Origin: an uncultured Lachnospiraceae bacterium | GTDB taxonomy: Bacteria; Bacillota; Clostridia; Lachnospirales; Lachnospiraceae | Direction of reading: 5' to 3' | DNA: 14,946 nt | Assembly (NCBI GenBank): GCA_902496125.1 | Contig: CABUZU010000043.1 | Coordinates: 1-14,946 of the forward strand | Made by a program: the position numbers and the translations under genes | The notes under the pieces: model-generated | The model's input: only the letters and a program-made list of their open reading frames with translations | What the model was told of the DNA's origin: nothing | Databases searched by the model: none | Shown here: positions 7,224 through 14,859 of the stretch, in pieces | Layout: each line of letters begins with the position of its first letter | Position numbering within the stretch: the first letter of the stretch is position 1

Positions 7224-7880
7224 ATGAGAACAGTTTTTGACAAAGAACTAGTAAGCCTTGGCAAAAGTGTAGCTTTAATGGGAGAAAAAGTAGAAGATAA
7301 CTATGACTGTCTTTTTAAAGCAATGAAAGATAATGATGAGAGCATGATTAAAAATATTATTAAGAATGATAGAACTGTTAATGATATGCAACGCTCCATC
7401 GAAGCACAGTGTCTTCATTTAATTACAATGCAACAACCTCTTGCTACAGATTTAAGAAAGGTTTCAGCTAGTTTAAAGGTGGTAACAGATATTGAACGAA
7501 TTGGTGACCATGTAACGGATATGGCAGAAATCATTCTAAGACTTCATATGAAAGATATGTCAAAAGTATCTGCACATATTGAAGAGATGATTTTACAAAC
7601 TAGAGAACAGATGCATCATGGAATTGAAAGTTTCATCGAAAGCAAAGTTAATAAAGAAGATGAAATGGAAAAGGAAGATGATATTATTGATGGCTTGTTT
7701 AATAAAGTAAAATCCGATGTGGCTCTTGCTTTAAAGAATGAGAATCAAGATATTGATGATTGTATTGATGTTTTAATGATTGCTAAATATTTAGAACGAA
7801 TTGGTGACCATTCAGTAAATATTGGAGAATGGGAAAATTTCAAAGAAGATGGAATTATTAATAATATTAGACTGCTGTAG
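7224..7880 (+). CDS. phoU: PhoU phosphate signalling regulator
   Basis: Cytoplasmic negative regulator that links the state of the Pst transporter to the phosphate-sensing kinase and limits phosphate uptake. Its 218 residues form two tandem PhoU helical-bundle repeats, each with the metal-binding signature ERIGDH (91-96 and 191-196). The two signatures are encoded by an identical 18-nt stretch exactly 300 nt apart (7494-7511 and 7794-7811). The ATG at 7224 has GGAGG (7211-7215) at 8-nt spacing; an upstream TTG at 7206 precedes that ribosome site and is rejected. It is the last gene of the operon, and its stop codon lies inside the terminator hairpin loop. The cognate kinase and response regulator are not in the window. 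Confidence 0.95.
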   Translation: MRTVFDKELVSLGKSVALMGEKVEDNYDCLFKAMKDNDESMIKNIIKNDRTVNDMQRSIEAQCLHLITMQQPLATDLRKVSASLKVVTDIERIGDHVTDMAEIILRLHMKDMSKVSAHIEEMILQTREQMHHGIESFIESKVNKEDEMEKEDDIIDGLFNKVKSDVALALKNENQDIDDCIDVLMIAKYLERIGDHSVNIGEWENFKEDGIINNIRLL

Positions 7881-7900
7881 ATGGCAGTCTAATATTTTTT
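7863..7900 (+). terminator. pst operon terminator containing the phoU stop codon
   Basis: A perfect 13-bp stem (7863-7875 with 7884-7896), an 8-nt loop at 7876-7883 that holds the phoU TAG, and a T run to 7900. The 5' arm encodes the last residues of PhoU. Confidence 0.92.
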
Positions 7901-7901
7901 G

Positions 7902-7931
7902 TTGACAAAATAGTTATTTATATCTTATAAT
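7902..7931 (+). promoter_or_regulatory. Promoter of the valS T-box transcript
   Basis: Consensus -35 TTGACA (7902-7907) and consensus -10 TATAAT (7926-7931) with an 18-nt spacer. It starts directly after the pst terminator's T tract. Transcription would begin near 7938, leaving a leader of about 245 nt before valS. Confidence 0.9.
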
Positions 7932-7937
7932 GCACTT

Positions 7938-8166
7938 GTTTAAAGGTAATGACAAAGAGGAGTACACATAACACCCCTAACAGGGAGAGGATTCACTGAT
8001 TGAGAGATTCTTAAGGAAGGCGATGTGGAACGTAGCTTTGGAACTGGATTTCTGAACGAATATTTTATTAGGAAATCTCGTAATTCGGCGTTAACGATAA
8101 GAGTAATAAAACAAGGTGGTACCGCGTAAACACGCCCTTGCTGCATAGGCAGCAGGGGCTTTTTTT
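7938..8166 (+). ncRNA. Valine T-box leader (riboswitch)
   Basis: cis-acting RNA that senses uncharged tRNA-Val. In stem I, helices CAAAG/CTTTG (7953-7957 with 8036-8040) and CACAT/ATGTG (7965-7969 with 8023-8027) enclose a specifier loop with AGTA on the 5' side and GAACGTAG on the 3' side; the specifier is GTA (8032-8034), a valine codon. The T-box AAGGTGGTACCGCG is at 8113-8126. The antiterminator folds as CAAGG/CCTTG (8112-8116 with 8136-8140) and GCGT/ACGC (8124-8127 with 8132-8135) around the bulge TGGTACC. Within the bulge, TGGT (8117-8120) can pair with the ACCA end of tRNA-Val. The competing terminator is listed separately. Most of this 302-nt gap between genes is this element. Confidence 0.95.
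8134..8166 (+). terminator. T-box regulated terminator before valS
   Basis: An 11-bp stem (8134-8144 with 8149-8159, one G-T pair), loop ATAG, then seven T residues. Its 5' arm shares bases 8134-8140 with the antiterminator, so the two folds exclude each other. Uncharged tRNA-Val bound to the T-box bulge should prevent this hairpin. Confidence 0.93.
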
Positions 8167-8182
8167 GAGAGGAGTTTTATCA

Positions 8183-10828
8183 ATGAAAAAAGAGTTAGAA
8201 AAGAACTATAACCCTAAAGACATTGAAGACCGTCTGTATGAAAAATGGATGGCAAGAGGCTACTTTAGCGCAAAGGTAAATCCAGATAAAAAACCATTTA
8301 CCATTGTAATGCCTCCGCCAAATATTACAGGACAGCTTCATATGGGTCATGCACTTGACAATACGATGCAGGATATTTTAATCCGTTATAAGAGAATGCA
8401 AGGATTTGAAGCACTTTGGCAGCCAGGAACTGACCATGCAGCAATTGCTACAGAAGTTAAGGTTATTAATTCATTAAAAGAAAAAGGAATTAATAAAGAA
8501 GATTTAACAAGAGAAGAATTTTTAAAATATGCATGGGAATGGCGTGAAGAATACGGTAATCGTATTGTAAACCAGCTAAAGAAATTAGGTTCTTCTGCTG
8601 ATTGGGAAAAAGAACGATTCACATTAGATGAAGGTTGTTCAGAAGCCGTAAAGGAAGTATTTATTCGTCTTTATGAAAAAGGATATATTTATAAAGGAAG
8701 CCGTATTATTAACTGGTGCCCAGTATGCCAGACCTCTATTTCAGATGCAGAAGTAGAACATGTAGAACAGGCTGGACATTTTTGGCATATCAATTATCCA
8801 GTAGTAGGAGAAGAGGGAAGATTTGTAGAAATCGCTACCACTCGTCCAGAAACTATGCTTGGAGATACTGCTGTTGCAGTTCATCCAGATGATGAAAGAT
8901 ATAAAGATATTATTGGTAAGAAATTATTACTTCCATTAGTAAATAAAGAGATTCCAGTAATTGCAGATGAATATGTAGATAAGGAATTTGGAACAGGTTG
9001 CGTAAAGATTACACCTGCTCATGACCCAAATGACTTTGAGGTTGGTAAACGTCATAATTTAGAAGAAATCAATGTAATGAATGATGATGGAACCATTAAT
9101 GAAAAAGGTGGAAAATATGCAGGTCTTGACCGTTATGAGGCAAGAAAGCAAATTGTTGCGGATTTAGACGCATTAGGTTTATTAGTAAAAGTAGTAGACC
9201 ATAACCACAATGTAGGTACTCATGACCGTTGTAAGACTACTGTTGAACCAATGGTAAAACAGCAGTGGTTTGTTAAGATGGAAGAAATGGCAAAACCTGC
9301 AATTGACGCATTAAAGAGTGGTCGATTAAAATTTGTTCCAGAAAGCTATGGAAAAACTTATTTACATTGGCTTGAAAATATCCGTGATTGGTGTATTTCT
9401 AGACAGTTATGGTGGGGACATCGTATTCCTGCTTATTATTGTAAAGACTGTGGAGAAATGGTGGTTTCAAGAGAGGATGTTTGTACTTGCCCAAAATGTG
9501 GAAGTACAAATATGCAACAGGATGAAGATACACTTGATACATGGTTTTCATCTGCATTATGGCCTTTCTCAACCTTAGGTTGGCCAAAACAGACCGAAGA
9601 ATTAAAATATTTCTATCCAACAGATGTATTAGTAACCGGTTATGATATTATTTTCTTCTGGGTAATTCGTATGGTATTCTCAGGAATTGAACAGACGGGA
9701 CAAGAACCATTCCATACCGTACTCATTCATGGATTAGTTCGTGATGACCAAGGTAGAAAGATGAGTAAATCACTAGGTAACGGAATTGACCCATTAGAAG
9801 TTATCGATAAATATGGTGCAGATGCACTTCGTATGACACTTATGACAGGTAACGCACCTGGTAATGATATGCGTTTCTACTGGCAAAGAGTAGAAAATAG
9901 TAGAAACTTTGCTAATAAAGTATGGAATGCTTCTCGTTTCATTATGATGAATATCGAAAAAGCTACGGTAAAAGAGGTATCTTTAGAATCTTTAACAGCA
10001 GCAGACCGTTGGATTTTATCAAAGGTTAACAATTTAGCAAAAGAAGTAACAGAAAATATGGATAAATATGAACTTGGTATTGCACTTTCTAAAGTTTATG
10101 ATTTTATCTGGGAAGAATTCTGTGACTGGTATATTGAAATGGTAAAACCTCGTCTTTACAATGATGAAGACACGACCAAAGAAGCAGCACTTTGGACACT
10201 TAAGAAGGTATTAATTAATTCATTGAAATTACTTCATCCATTTATGCCATTTGTTACGGAAGAAATTTTCTGTACATTACAAGACGAAGAAGATTCTATT
10301 ATGGTTTCTGATTGGCCAGTATTTAAAGAAGAATATAACTTTGTAAATGAAGAACATGCAATTGAATTAATGAAAGAAGCTGTAAGAGGTATTCGTAACC
10401 TTCGTACTTCTATGAATGTTCCACCAAGCAGAAAGGCAAAGGTATTTGTTGTTTCTGAAAATAGCGAAGTAAGAGATATTTTTGAAAATGGACGCTCTTT
10501 CTTTGGAACACTTGCTTATGCAAATGAAGTTTTAGTACAAGCAGATAAAGAAGGTATTTCAGAAGATGCAGTATCCGCTGTAGTACCAGAATCTGTTATT
10601 TATATTCCATTTGCAGATTTAGTTGATATTGAAAAAGAAATCGAACGTTTAACAAAAGAAGAAGCAAAACTTGAAAAAGAATTAGCTCGTTCAAAAGGTA
10701 TGTTAAGCAATGAAAAGTTCATTAGTAAAGCACCTCAGAAGAAGATTGACGAGGAAAAAGCGAAATTAGAAAAATATGAACAGATGATGGCACAAGTAAA
10801 AGAAAGATTATCGCAGTTAAAAAAATAG
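8183..10828 (+). CDS. valS: Valyl-tRNA synthetase
   Basis: Class I aminoacyl-tRNA synthetase that charges tRNA-Val in the cytoplasm. Of its 881 residues, the HIGH-type motif is HMGH (53-56) after PPPNITGQL. Zinc-type Cys pairs lie in the WCPVC region (about 179-183) and the CKDCG/CTCPKCG region (about 420-440). The editing (CP1) domain contains TTRPETMLGD (about 218-228) and GTGCVKITPAHDPND. The KMSKS loop is at 526-530. The tRNA-binding domain ends in a ValS-type Lys/Glu-rich coiled coil. The ATG at 8183 follows AGAGGAG by 8 nt; the upstream TTG at 8138 lies inside the terminator hairpin and is rejected. Controlled by the valine T-box directly upstream. Confidence 0.97.
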   Translation: MKKELEKNYNPKDIEDRLYEKWMARGYFSAKVNPDKKPFTIVMPPPNITGQLHMGHALDNTMQDILIRYKRMQGFEALWQPGTDHAAIATEVKVINSLKEKGINKEDLTREEFLKYAWEWREEYGNRIVNQLKKLGSSADWEKERFTLDEGCSEAVKEVFIRLYEKGYIYKGSRIINWCPVCQTSISDAEVEHVEQAGHFWHINYPVVGEEGRFVEIATTRPETMLGDTAVAVHPDDERYKDIIGKKLLLPLVNKEIPVIADEYVDKEFGTGCVKITPAHDPNDFEVGKRHNLEEINVMNDDGTINEKGGKYAGLDRYEARKQIVADLDALGLLVKVVDHNHNVGTHDRCKTTVEPMVKQQWFVKMEEMAKPAIDALKSGRLKFVPESYGKTYLHWLENIRDWCISRQLWWGHRIPAYYCKDCGEMVVSREDVCTCPKCGSTNMQQDEDTLDTWFSSALWPFSTLGWPKQTEELKYFYPTDVLVTGYDIIFFWVIRMVFSGIEQTGQEPFHTVLIHGLVRDDQGRKMSKSLGNGIDPLEVIDKYGADALRMTLMTGNAPGNDMRFYWQRVENSRNFANKVWNASRFIMMNIEKATVKEVSLESLTAADRWILSKVNNLAKEVTENMDKYELGIALSKVYDFIWEEFCDWYIEMVKPRLYNDEDTTKEAALWTLKKVLINSLKLLHPFMPFVTEEIFCTLQDEEDSIMVSDWPVFKEEYNFVNEEHAIELMKEAVRGIRNLRTSMNVPPSRKAKVFVVSENSEVRDIFENGRSFFGTLAYANEVLVQADKEGISEDAVSAVVPESVIYIPFADLVDIEKEIERLTKEEAKLEKELARSKGMLSNEKFISKAPQKKIDEEKAKLEKYEQMMAQVKERLSQLKK

Positions 10829-10857
10829 ACATTCAGAGTAAAAGGGAGAATATTTAG

Positions 10858-12252
10858 ATGTTAAAGGACAAGTATACAAGCGTATATGAGCTTGAAGGAA
10901 GAGTACCAATTGGACATGCTATTGTATTAGGACTTCAACATGTAATGGCGATGTTCGTAGGTAATTTAACACCATTATTAATTATTGGTGGTATGTGTAA
11001 CTTAGGTGATGCTGGTCTTATGAGACCAATTTTACAAAATGCAATGTTAATTGCAGGACTAATTACTTTAGTTCAGTTATTTACAATTGGACCAGTCGGT
11101 GCAAGACTTCCAATTGTTATGGGTACAAGTTCTGGTTTCATTGGAGTATGTAAAGGTATTGTTACTTCTATGGGTGGCGGTGTTGTCGCCTATGGAGCGA
11201 TTATGGGAGCTTGTTTAATTGGTGGTATTTTTGAAGGTATTTTAGGCTTTTGCTTAAAACCTCTTCGTAAATTTTTTCCAAGTGTTGTTACTGGTACTGT
11301 TGTAATGACAATTGGTTTATCATTGATTAGTGTAGGTATCAATTCTTTTGGTGGTGGAAATTCTAATCATGACTTTGGTTCTTTACAGAATTTATTTGTA
11401 GGTATGGTTGTTTTATTAGTAATCATTGTGCTACAAAATTTTACCAAAGGAATTACTAGTACTGCTTCTATTTTAATTGGTATTATCGTGGGTTATATTG
11501 TATGTGCAATTATGGCTATGGTATTACCAACAACTTATCAATATATAGACCCAGAAACACAAGAAACGATAACAGCAACTTGTTCTTGGGTTATTAATTG
11601 GTCTAAGGTAGCAGAGGCATCTTGGTTTGAGATTCCTAAAATTATGCCAATTAAAATGGTATTTGATGCAAGAGCAATTCTTCCAATCTTAATTATGTTT
11701 ATTGTAACGGCTGTAGAAACAGTAGGCGATATTTCTGGTATTACTGAGGGTGGATTAGATAGAGAAGCAACCGATAAAGAACTCTCTGGTGGTGTAGTTT
11801 GTGATGGTTTTGGTTCCTCTGTTGGTGCAGTATTTGGTGTATTACCAAATACCTCTTTTAGCCAGAATGTAGGATTAGTTGGAATGACTAAAGTAGTTAA
11901 TTTATTCACCATTTCCATGGGTGCTATTTTCTTAATTTTATGTGGATTGATTCCTAAAATTTCTGCATTAATTGAGATTATGCCTCAGAGTGTACTTGGT
12001 GGAGCAGCAGTTATGATGTTTTCATCAATTGTAGTAAGTGGTATCAAATTAATTACCAAAGACCCTGTTACTCCAAGAGTAGTCACAATTGTTGCGGCTT
12101 CTTTAGGATTTGGATATGGTCTAGGTTCTACTGGTGATGTATTAAATCAGTTACCAGCATTTATTAGTTATATCTTCGGTGGTTCTGGTATTGTGCCAGC
12201 AGCAGTTGTTGCAATCATTCTAAATATTGCGATTCCAAAAGATGAAAAATAA
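10858..12252 (+). CDS. NCS2 family purine base (xanthine/urate-type) permease
   Basis: Membrane transporter predicted to import a purine base by H+ symport. Its 464 residues contain about 12-14 hydrophobic helices. NCS2 features are QH at 27-28 in GLQHVMAMFVGN, ETVGD (287-291), and the family signature QNVGLVGMTK starting at Q336. Gln rather than Glu at the start of the signature points to the xanthine/urate side of the family rather than uracil (established for XanQ/UapA versus UraA); the exact substrate is not certain. GGGAG lies 9 nt before the ATG. It starts 29 nt after valS with no terminator or clear promoter between, so it is probably cotranscribed from the T-box promoter. Confidence 0.88.
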   Translation: MLKDKYTSVYELEGRVPIGHAIVLGLQHVMAMFVGNLTPLLIIGGMCNLGDAGLMRPILQNAMLIAGLITLVQLFTIGPVGARLPIVMGTSSGFIGVCKGIVTSMGGGVVAYGAIMGACLIGGIFEGILGFCLKPLRKFFPSVVTGTVVMTIGLSLISVGINSFGGGNSNHDFGSLQNLFVGMVVLLVIIVLQNFTKGITSTASILIGIIVGYIVCAIMAMVLPTTYQYIDPETQETITATCSWVINWSKVAEASWFEIPKIMPIKMVFDARAILPILIMFIVTAVETVGDISGITEGGLDREATDKELSGGVVCDGFGSSVGAVFGVLPNTSFSQNVGLVGMTKVVNLFTISMGAIFLILCGLIPKISALIEIMPQSVLGGAAVMMFSSIVVSGIKLITKDPVTPRVVTIVAASLGFGYGLGSTGDVLNQLPAFISYIFGGSGIVPAAVVAIILNIAIPKDEK

Positions 12253-12260
12253 TTATAAGA

Positions 12261-12289
12261 AAGCGGATGCCAAAGGCATCCGTTTTTTT
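12261..12289. terminator. Terminator shared by permease (+) and alpha-glucosidase (-)
   Basis: Stem CGGATGCC/GGCATCCG (12264-12271 with 12275-12282) with loop AAA, extended by weaker pairs, and seven T residues at 12283-12289 on the plus strand. On the minus strand the hairpin begins just after the glucosidase stop codon and is followed by CTTTCTT, a weaker T tract. It is strong for the plus strand and plausible for the minus strand. Confidence 0.88.
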
Positions 12290-14375
12290 AGATTGTATAA
12301 GTGATATAATTGTTAGGATTTGTATAGTCTTTTGAATATCCATCGTCAAAATAACAAGTATAGGATAGAGGAGTATTCTCTTTAGAAAATCCTAAAGTGG
12401 TAAAGTCACTTGGAGAAATCTCTGAAGTATTTAACACACCTTTTCCAAGTACAATCATATGATTCTTTCGAATAAAGAATACAACGGTATCTAAATCTGC
12501 ATGGATATAATGAACACCAGCAGGTAAAATCTTAGTAGAGTAATCGGTGTCAGATTTCATTGATACTTGCATCATTTCCTCTGGTAAATAAACGAAACGG
12601 CCAGTCTTATTTTGTTCCATAATAGGAGCAATCATAATGCTTTCCCCAACTAATAATTGGTCATAGGTCTCGCAGGCAAGTGAATCATTTGGCCATTCAA
12701 ATGCGAGTGGGCAATATACAAGGTCATCATTTAAACAAGCTTTTACACATTCACTATATAAATAAGGGACTATGGCGTAACGAATTTTTAATAGATTTCT
12801 AAAAATTTCTTGATTTTCGAAACGATAAAGTTCTTGAAAATCAGAATGACAATCACTGTGGTTACGCATTAATGGAACAAATAAGGAAAAAGCTAGCCAA
12901 CGCATCATTAAATCTTTGGTTGTATTGTCTTGGAATCCACCTACGTCACAGCCAGTATAAATAAATCCGCACATATTAATAGCTGGAAGTTGACTTAGTA
13001 ATAATTTCATATGACTCCACCAAGAATAGTTGTCTCCTGTCCAAAGTCCACCATATCGATGCATACCAATATAAGATGAACGAGAGAATAACAGTAATCG
13101 TTTGTTTGGATACATTCTATCAAATGTTTCTTTCGCAGCTCGTGTCATAAAATATCCATATAGGTTATGAACAAGGTCGTGTCTAAAGATTTTATCTTCA
13201 CCATTAATGGTCATCTTATGATAGAATCGTTTATAATCATCGGGATTATTTAAAAGTCCAACGACAAGGCGAACCATTTCAAAATAAGAATGAATATCAA
13301 GGTTAGTACCTTTATAACTTGTGATTTTTTCTAATACGTAATTTAAATTTTCTTCTGAATAGAAGATGGCAGGTTCGTTCATGTCATTCCAAAAACCATC
13401 AATTCCAAGGTCTGTAAGTGCTTGATATTGATTTCCAAACCATTCTCTAGTTTTTTCATTTAATACATCAGGAAAATGTACCTTGCCAGGCCATACACCA
13501 GCAACAAAGTCATTGCCATTTTCATCTTTACAAAAATAATTATTGGCAACGCCTTCTTCATATACAGAGTAACCATCCTCGATTTTTACAGCAGCATCGA
13601 TAATAGGGACAAGGTGAAGGTTTTTCTCTTGTAGCTCATCGGTTAGTTCTTTTAAATCTCCAAAAGTATCTTTATTATATGTAAAGTCTTTGTAACGCTC
13701 CATATAATCAATGTCTAGATAAATAGCATCAAGACCAAATCCTGATTCTTCATGTTTCTTTGCAACTTCACGTACTTCATCTGAGCTCATATAGCTATAT
13801 CGGCTTTGTTGATATCCATATGCCCAAAGAGGAGCGATATAACTTCTTCCTATTATATGTCGAAATTGTTTAATAATATCTCTTGGTGAGGTTCCTTCTA
13901 TTATATAGAGAGTAAAGTTCGGGTTAGAGATTTCAATACTCAATCGGTCAAGTTTTTTATATCCTATGTCAAAATTTACAATTCCAGGAAAATCTAAAAA
14001 TACACCGAATAAATCCTTGCCTCCGCAAACTAAGAAAAAGTTATGAGAAGCGTAAAGAGATGATGTGGTTTCAATATGGTCGCCGTTATCTTTACAATAG
14101 CTTTGATAAATCCATCCACGTTTATTCATACCACGAACTTGTTCACCTAAACCATAGATTTGAGTAGAATCTTCCATATCATAGGTAAAGCAAATAGAAT
14201 TGTCATTAAAAAATTCTTCATAGGTAGAATTATCTTTTTTACGAGAAATACTATTTGATAGAAGTTCTTTGTAGGTGATTTGGTTTAAATAAGGGATTGG
14301 GGTAGTAGAGTTTGGTTGCTTTATCAAAACAGCGTCTGTTTCGATTGGAGTACCAAAGGTAAATTTTTTTATCAT
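12288..14375 (-). CDS. GH31 alpha-glucosidase, cytoplasmic
   Basis: Glycoside hydrolase family 31 enzyme that releases glucose from non-reducing ends of short alpha-glucans. At 695 residues with no signal peptide or membrane helix, it should act in the cytoplasm. An N-terminal beta-sandwich is followed by the catalytic barrel (about 180-510) with DIDYMERYKDFT (221-232), the nucleophile Asp331 in WNDMNEP, SRSSYIGMHRYGG, the acid/base Asp448 in WTGDN, and RNHSD (504-508). As recalled, it is closely similar along its length to the Ruminococcus obeum enzyme Ro-alphaG1, but SRYS (Tyr193) replaces SRWG, the Trp that sets isomaltose preference there. The ATG at 14375 has GGAGG 8 nt upstream; a TTG five codons earlier overlaps that site and is rejected. 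It is a single-gene unit, divergent from the rRNA operon, with its own promoter and dyad operator. No sugar transporter or regulator gene is adjacent. Confidence 0.93.
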   Translation of the reverse strand: MIKKFTFGTPIETDAVLIKQPNSTTPIPYLNQITYKELLSNSISRKKDNSTYEEFFNDNSICFTYDMEDSTQIYGLGEQVRGMNKRGWIYQSYCKDNGDHIETTSSLYASHNFFLVCGGKDLFGVFLDFPGIVNFDIGYKKLDRLSIEISNPNFTLYIIEGTSPRDIIKQFRHIIGRSYIAPLWAYGYQQSRYSYMSSDEVREVAKKHEESGFGLDAIYLDIDYMERYKDFTYNKDTFGDLKELTDELQEKNLHLVPIIDAAVKIEDGYSVYEEGVANNYFCKDENGNDFVAGVWPGKVHFPDVLNEKTREWFGNQYQALTDLGIDGFWNDMNEPAIFYSEENLNYVLEKITSYKGTNLDIHSYFEMVRLVVGLLNNPDDYKRFYHKMTINGEDKIFRHDLVHNLYGYFMTRAAKETFDRMYPNKRLLLFSRSSYIGMHRYGGLWTGDNYSWWSHMKLLLSQLPAINMCGFIYTGCDVGGFQDNTTKDLMMRWLAFSLFVPLMRNHSDCHSDFQELYRFENQEIFRNLLKIRYAIVPYLYSECVKACLNDDLVYCPLAFEWPNDSLACETYDQLLVGESIMIAPIMEQNKTGRFVYLPEEMMQVSMKSDTDYSTKILPAGVHYIHADLDTVVFFIRKNHMIVLGKGVLNTSEISPSDFTTLGFSKENTPLSYTCYFDDGYSKDYTNPNNYITYTI

Positions 14376-14435
14376 AGAAAAATCCTCCAAGTGAAATGTT
14401 GATATGATGTTGGGGTCAAAAGTATTTTGGCTCCA

Positions 14436-14460
14436 ATGATACCAGGATTAGTGGTATCAT
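14436..14460. promoter_or_regulatory. Perfect dyad, likely repressor operator for the alpha-glucosidase
   Basis: ATGATACC (14436-14443), 9-nt centre, GGTATCAT (14453-14460): two perfect 8-bp arms. It begins a few bases after the predicted start of the minus-strand glucosidase transcript, a classic operator position. No T run follows on the minus strand, so a terminator is unlikely. The regulator is not in the window; a sugar-responsive repressor is inferred. Confidence 0.65.
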
Positions 14461-14468
14461 CATCTCTA

Positions 14469-14496
14469 AGTATAAAATTTTTTAAATTTAAGTCAA
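14469..14496 (-). promoter_or_regulatory. Promoter of the alpha-glucosidase gene
   Basis: Read on the minus strand: -35 TTGACT (14496-14491), 16-nt A/T-only spacer, -10 TATACT (14474-14469). Transcription would start near 14462, giving a leader of about 87 nt that contains the dyad operator at its 5' end. Confidence 0.8.
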
Positions 14497-14529
14497 GTAA
14501 AAGAAAATAAAATTTTTTGGAAAAAATTG

Positions 14530-14558
14530 TTGACAAATGGATTTTAAGATGATATTAT
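14530..14558 (+). promoter_or_regulatory. rRNA operon promoter P1
   Basis: -35 TTGACA (14530-14535), 17-nt spacer, -10 TATTAT (14553-14558). Upstream lies A/T-tract DNA (AAAATTTTTT at 14474-14483 and 14509-14518, AAAAAATT at 14521-14528) that could act as an UP element. The tracts are shared with the divergent glucosidase promoter. Confidence 0.85.
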
Positions 14559-14598
14559 ATACGAGCACTTGAGAGAAAGAAAAAAACGAAACACTTTC

Positions 14599-14611
14599 TT
14601 ACAAGTTGTAA
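14599..14611. repeat. 13-nt dyad between the two rRNA promoters
   Basis: TTACAA-G-TTGTAA is a perfect inverted repeat with a single-base centre, located between P1 and P2 in A-rich DNA. It could be a protein-binding site or chance in AT-rich sequence; no function can be assigned. Confidence 0.4.
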
Positions 14612-14643
14612 AATAAGAAAAAAGAAAAAAATAAAAAAAGTTC

Positions 14644-14672
14644 TTGACAAATGCAAAAGTTTATGATAAACT
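14644..14672 (+). promoter_or_regulatory. rRNA operon promoter P2
   Basis: -35 TTGACA (14644-14649), 17-nt spacer, -10 TAAACT (14667-14672) preceded by TG at 14664-14665 (extended -10). An A-rich stretch (about 14611-14640) directly upstream resembles an UP element. Tandem promoters are usual for bacterial rRNA operons. Transcription would start near 14679. Confidence 0.82.
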
Positions 14673-14679
14673 ATCAAAG

Positions 14680-14859
14680 TTGCTGTTAAGAAAGAACAAC
14701 ACAGAACCTTGATAATAAAACAATATATTCCAACCCTGAAAGATTCTAAAAAGAGAATAATTCAGAACAAACGAGCATTAGTAACAAACTAATGACCCAA
14801 ACAACAGTAAGATGGAAGAAAGATTAGACAAAGTTAATCTTGAAACAGCTTCAAACATT
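14680..14859 (+). other. rRNA operon leader
   Basis: About 180 nt between P2 and the 16S gene with no open reading frame worth calling. It holds two small hairpins: CATTAGT/ACTAATG (14776-14782 with 14788-14794) and AAGATTA/TAATCTT (14820-14826 with 14835-14841). These may belong to 16S precursor processing. I could not find a clear boxA antitermination element. Confidence 0.6.

Noticed and set aside
8138..8182. Upstream TTG start that would lengthen ValS by 15 residues
   Set aside because: It lies inside the T-box terminator hairpin; the ATG at 8183 has a proper ribosome site and matches the family N-terminus.
11538..11918. Open frame of 126 codons antisense to the NCS2 permease
   Set aside because: It covers the permease's most conserved signature region on the other strand and has no ribosome site or recognisable domain.
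14376..14390. TTG start that would add five residues to the alpha-glucosidase
   Set aside because: The TTG is part of the sequence that overlaps the GGAGG ribosome site for the ATG at 14375, so it cannot use that site itself.
14571..14640. Long purine-rich, A-rich stretch as a possible low-complexity repeat or origin element
   Set aside because: It lies between and upstream of rRNA promoters where A-tract UP elements are expected, and no DnaA boxes or iterons are visible.
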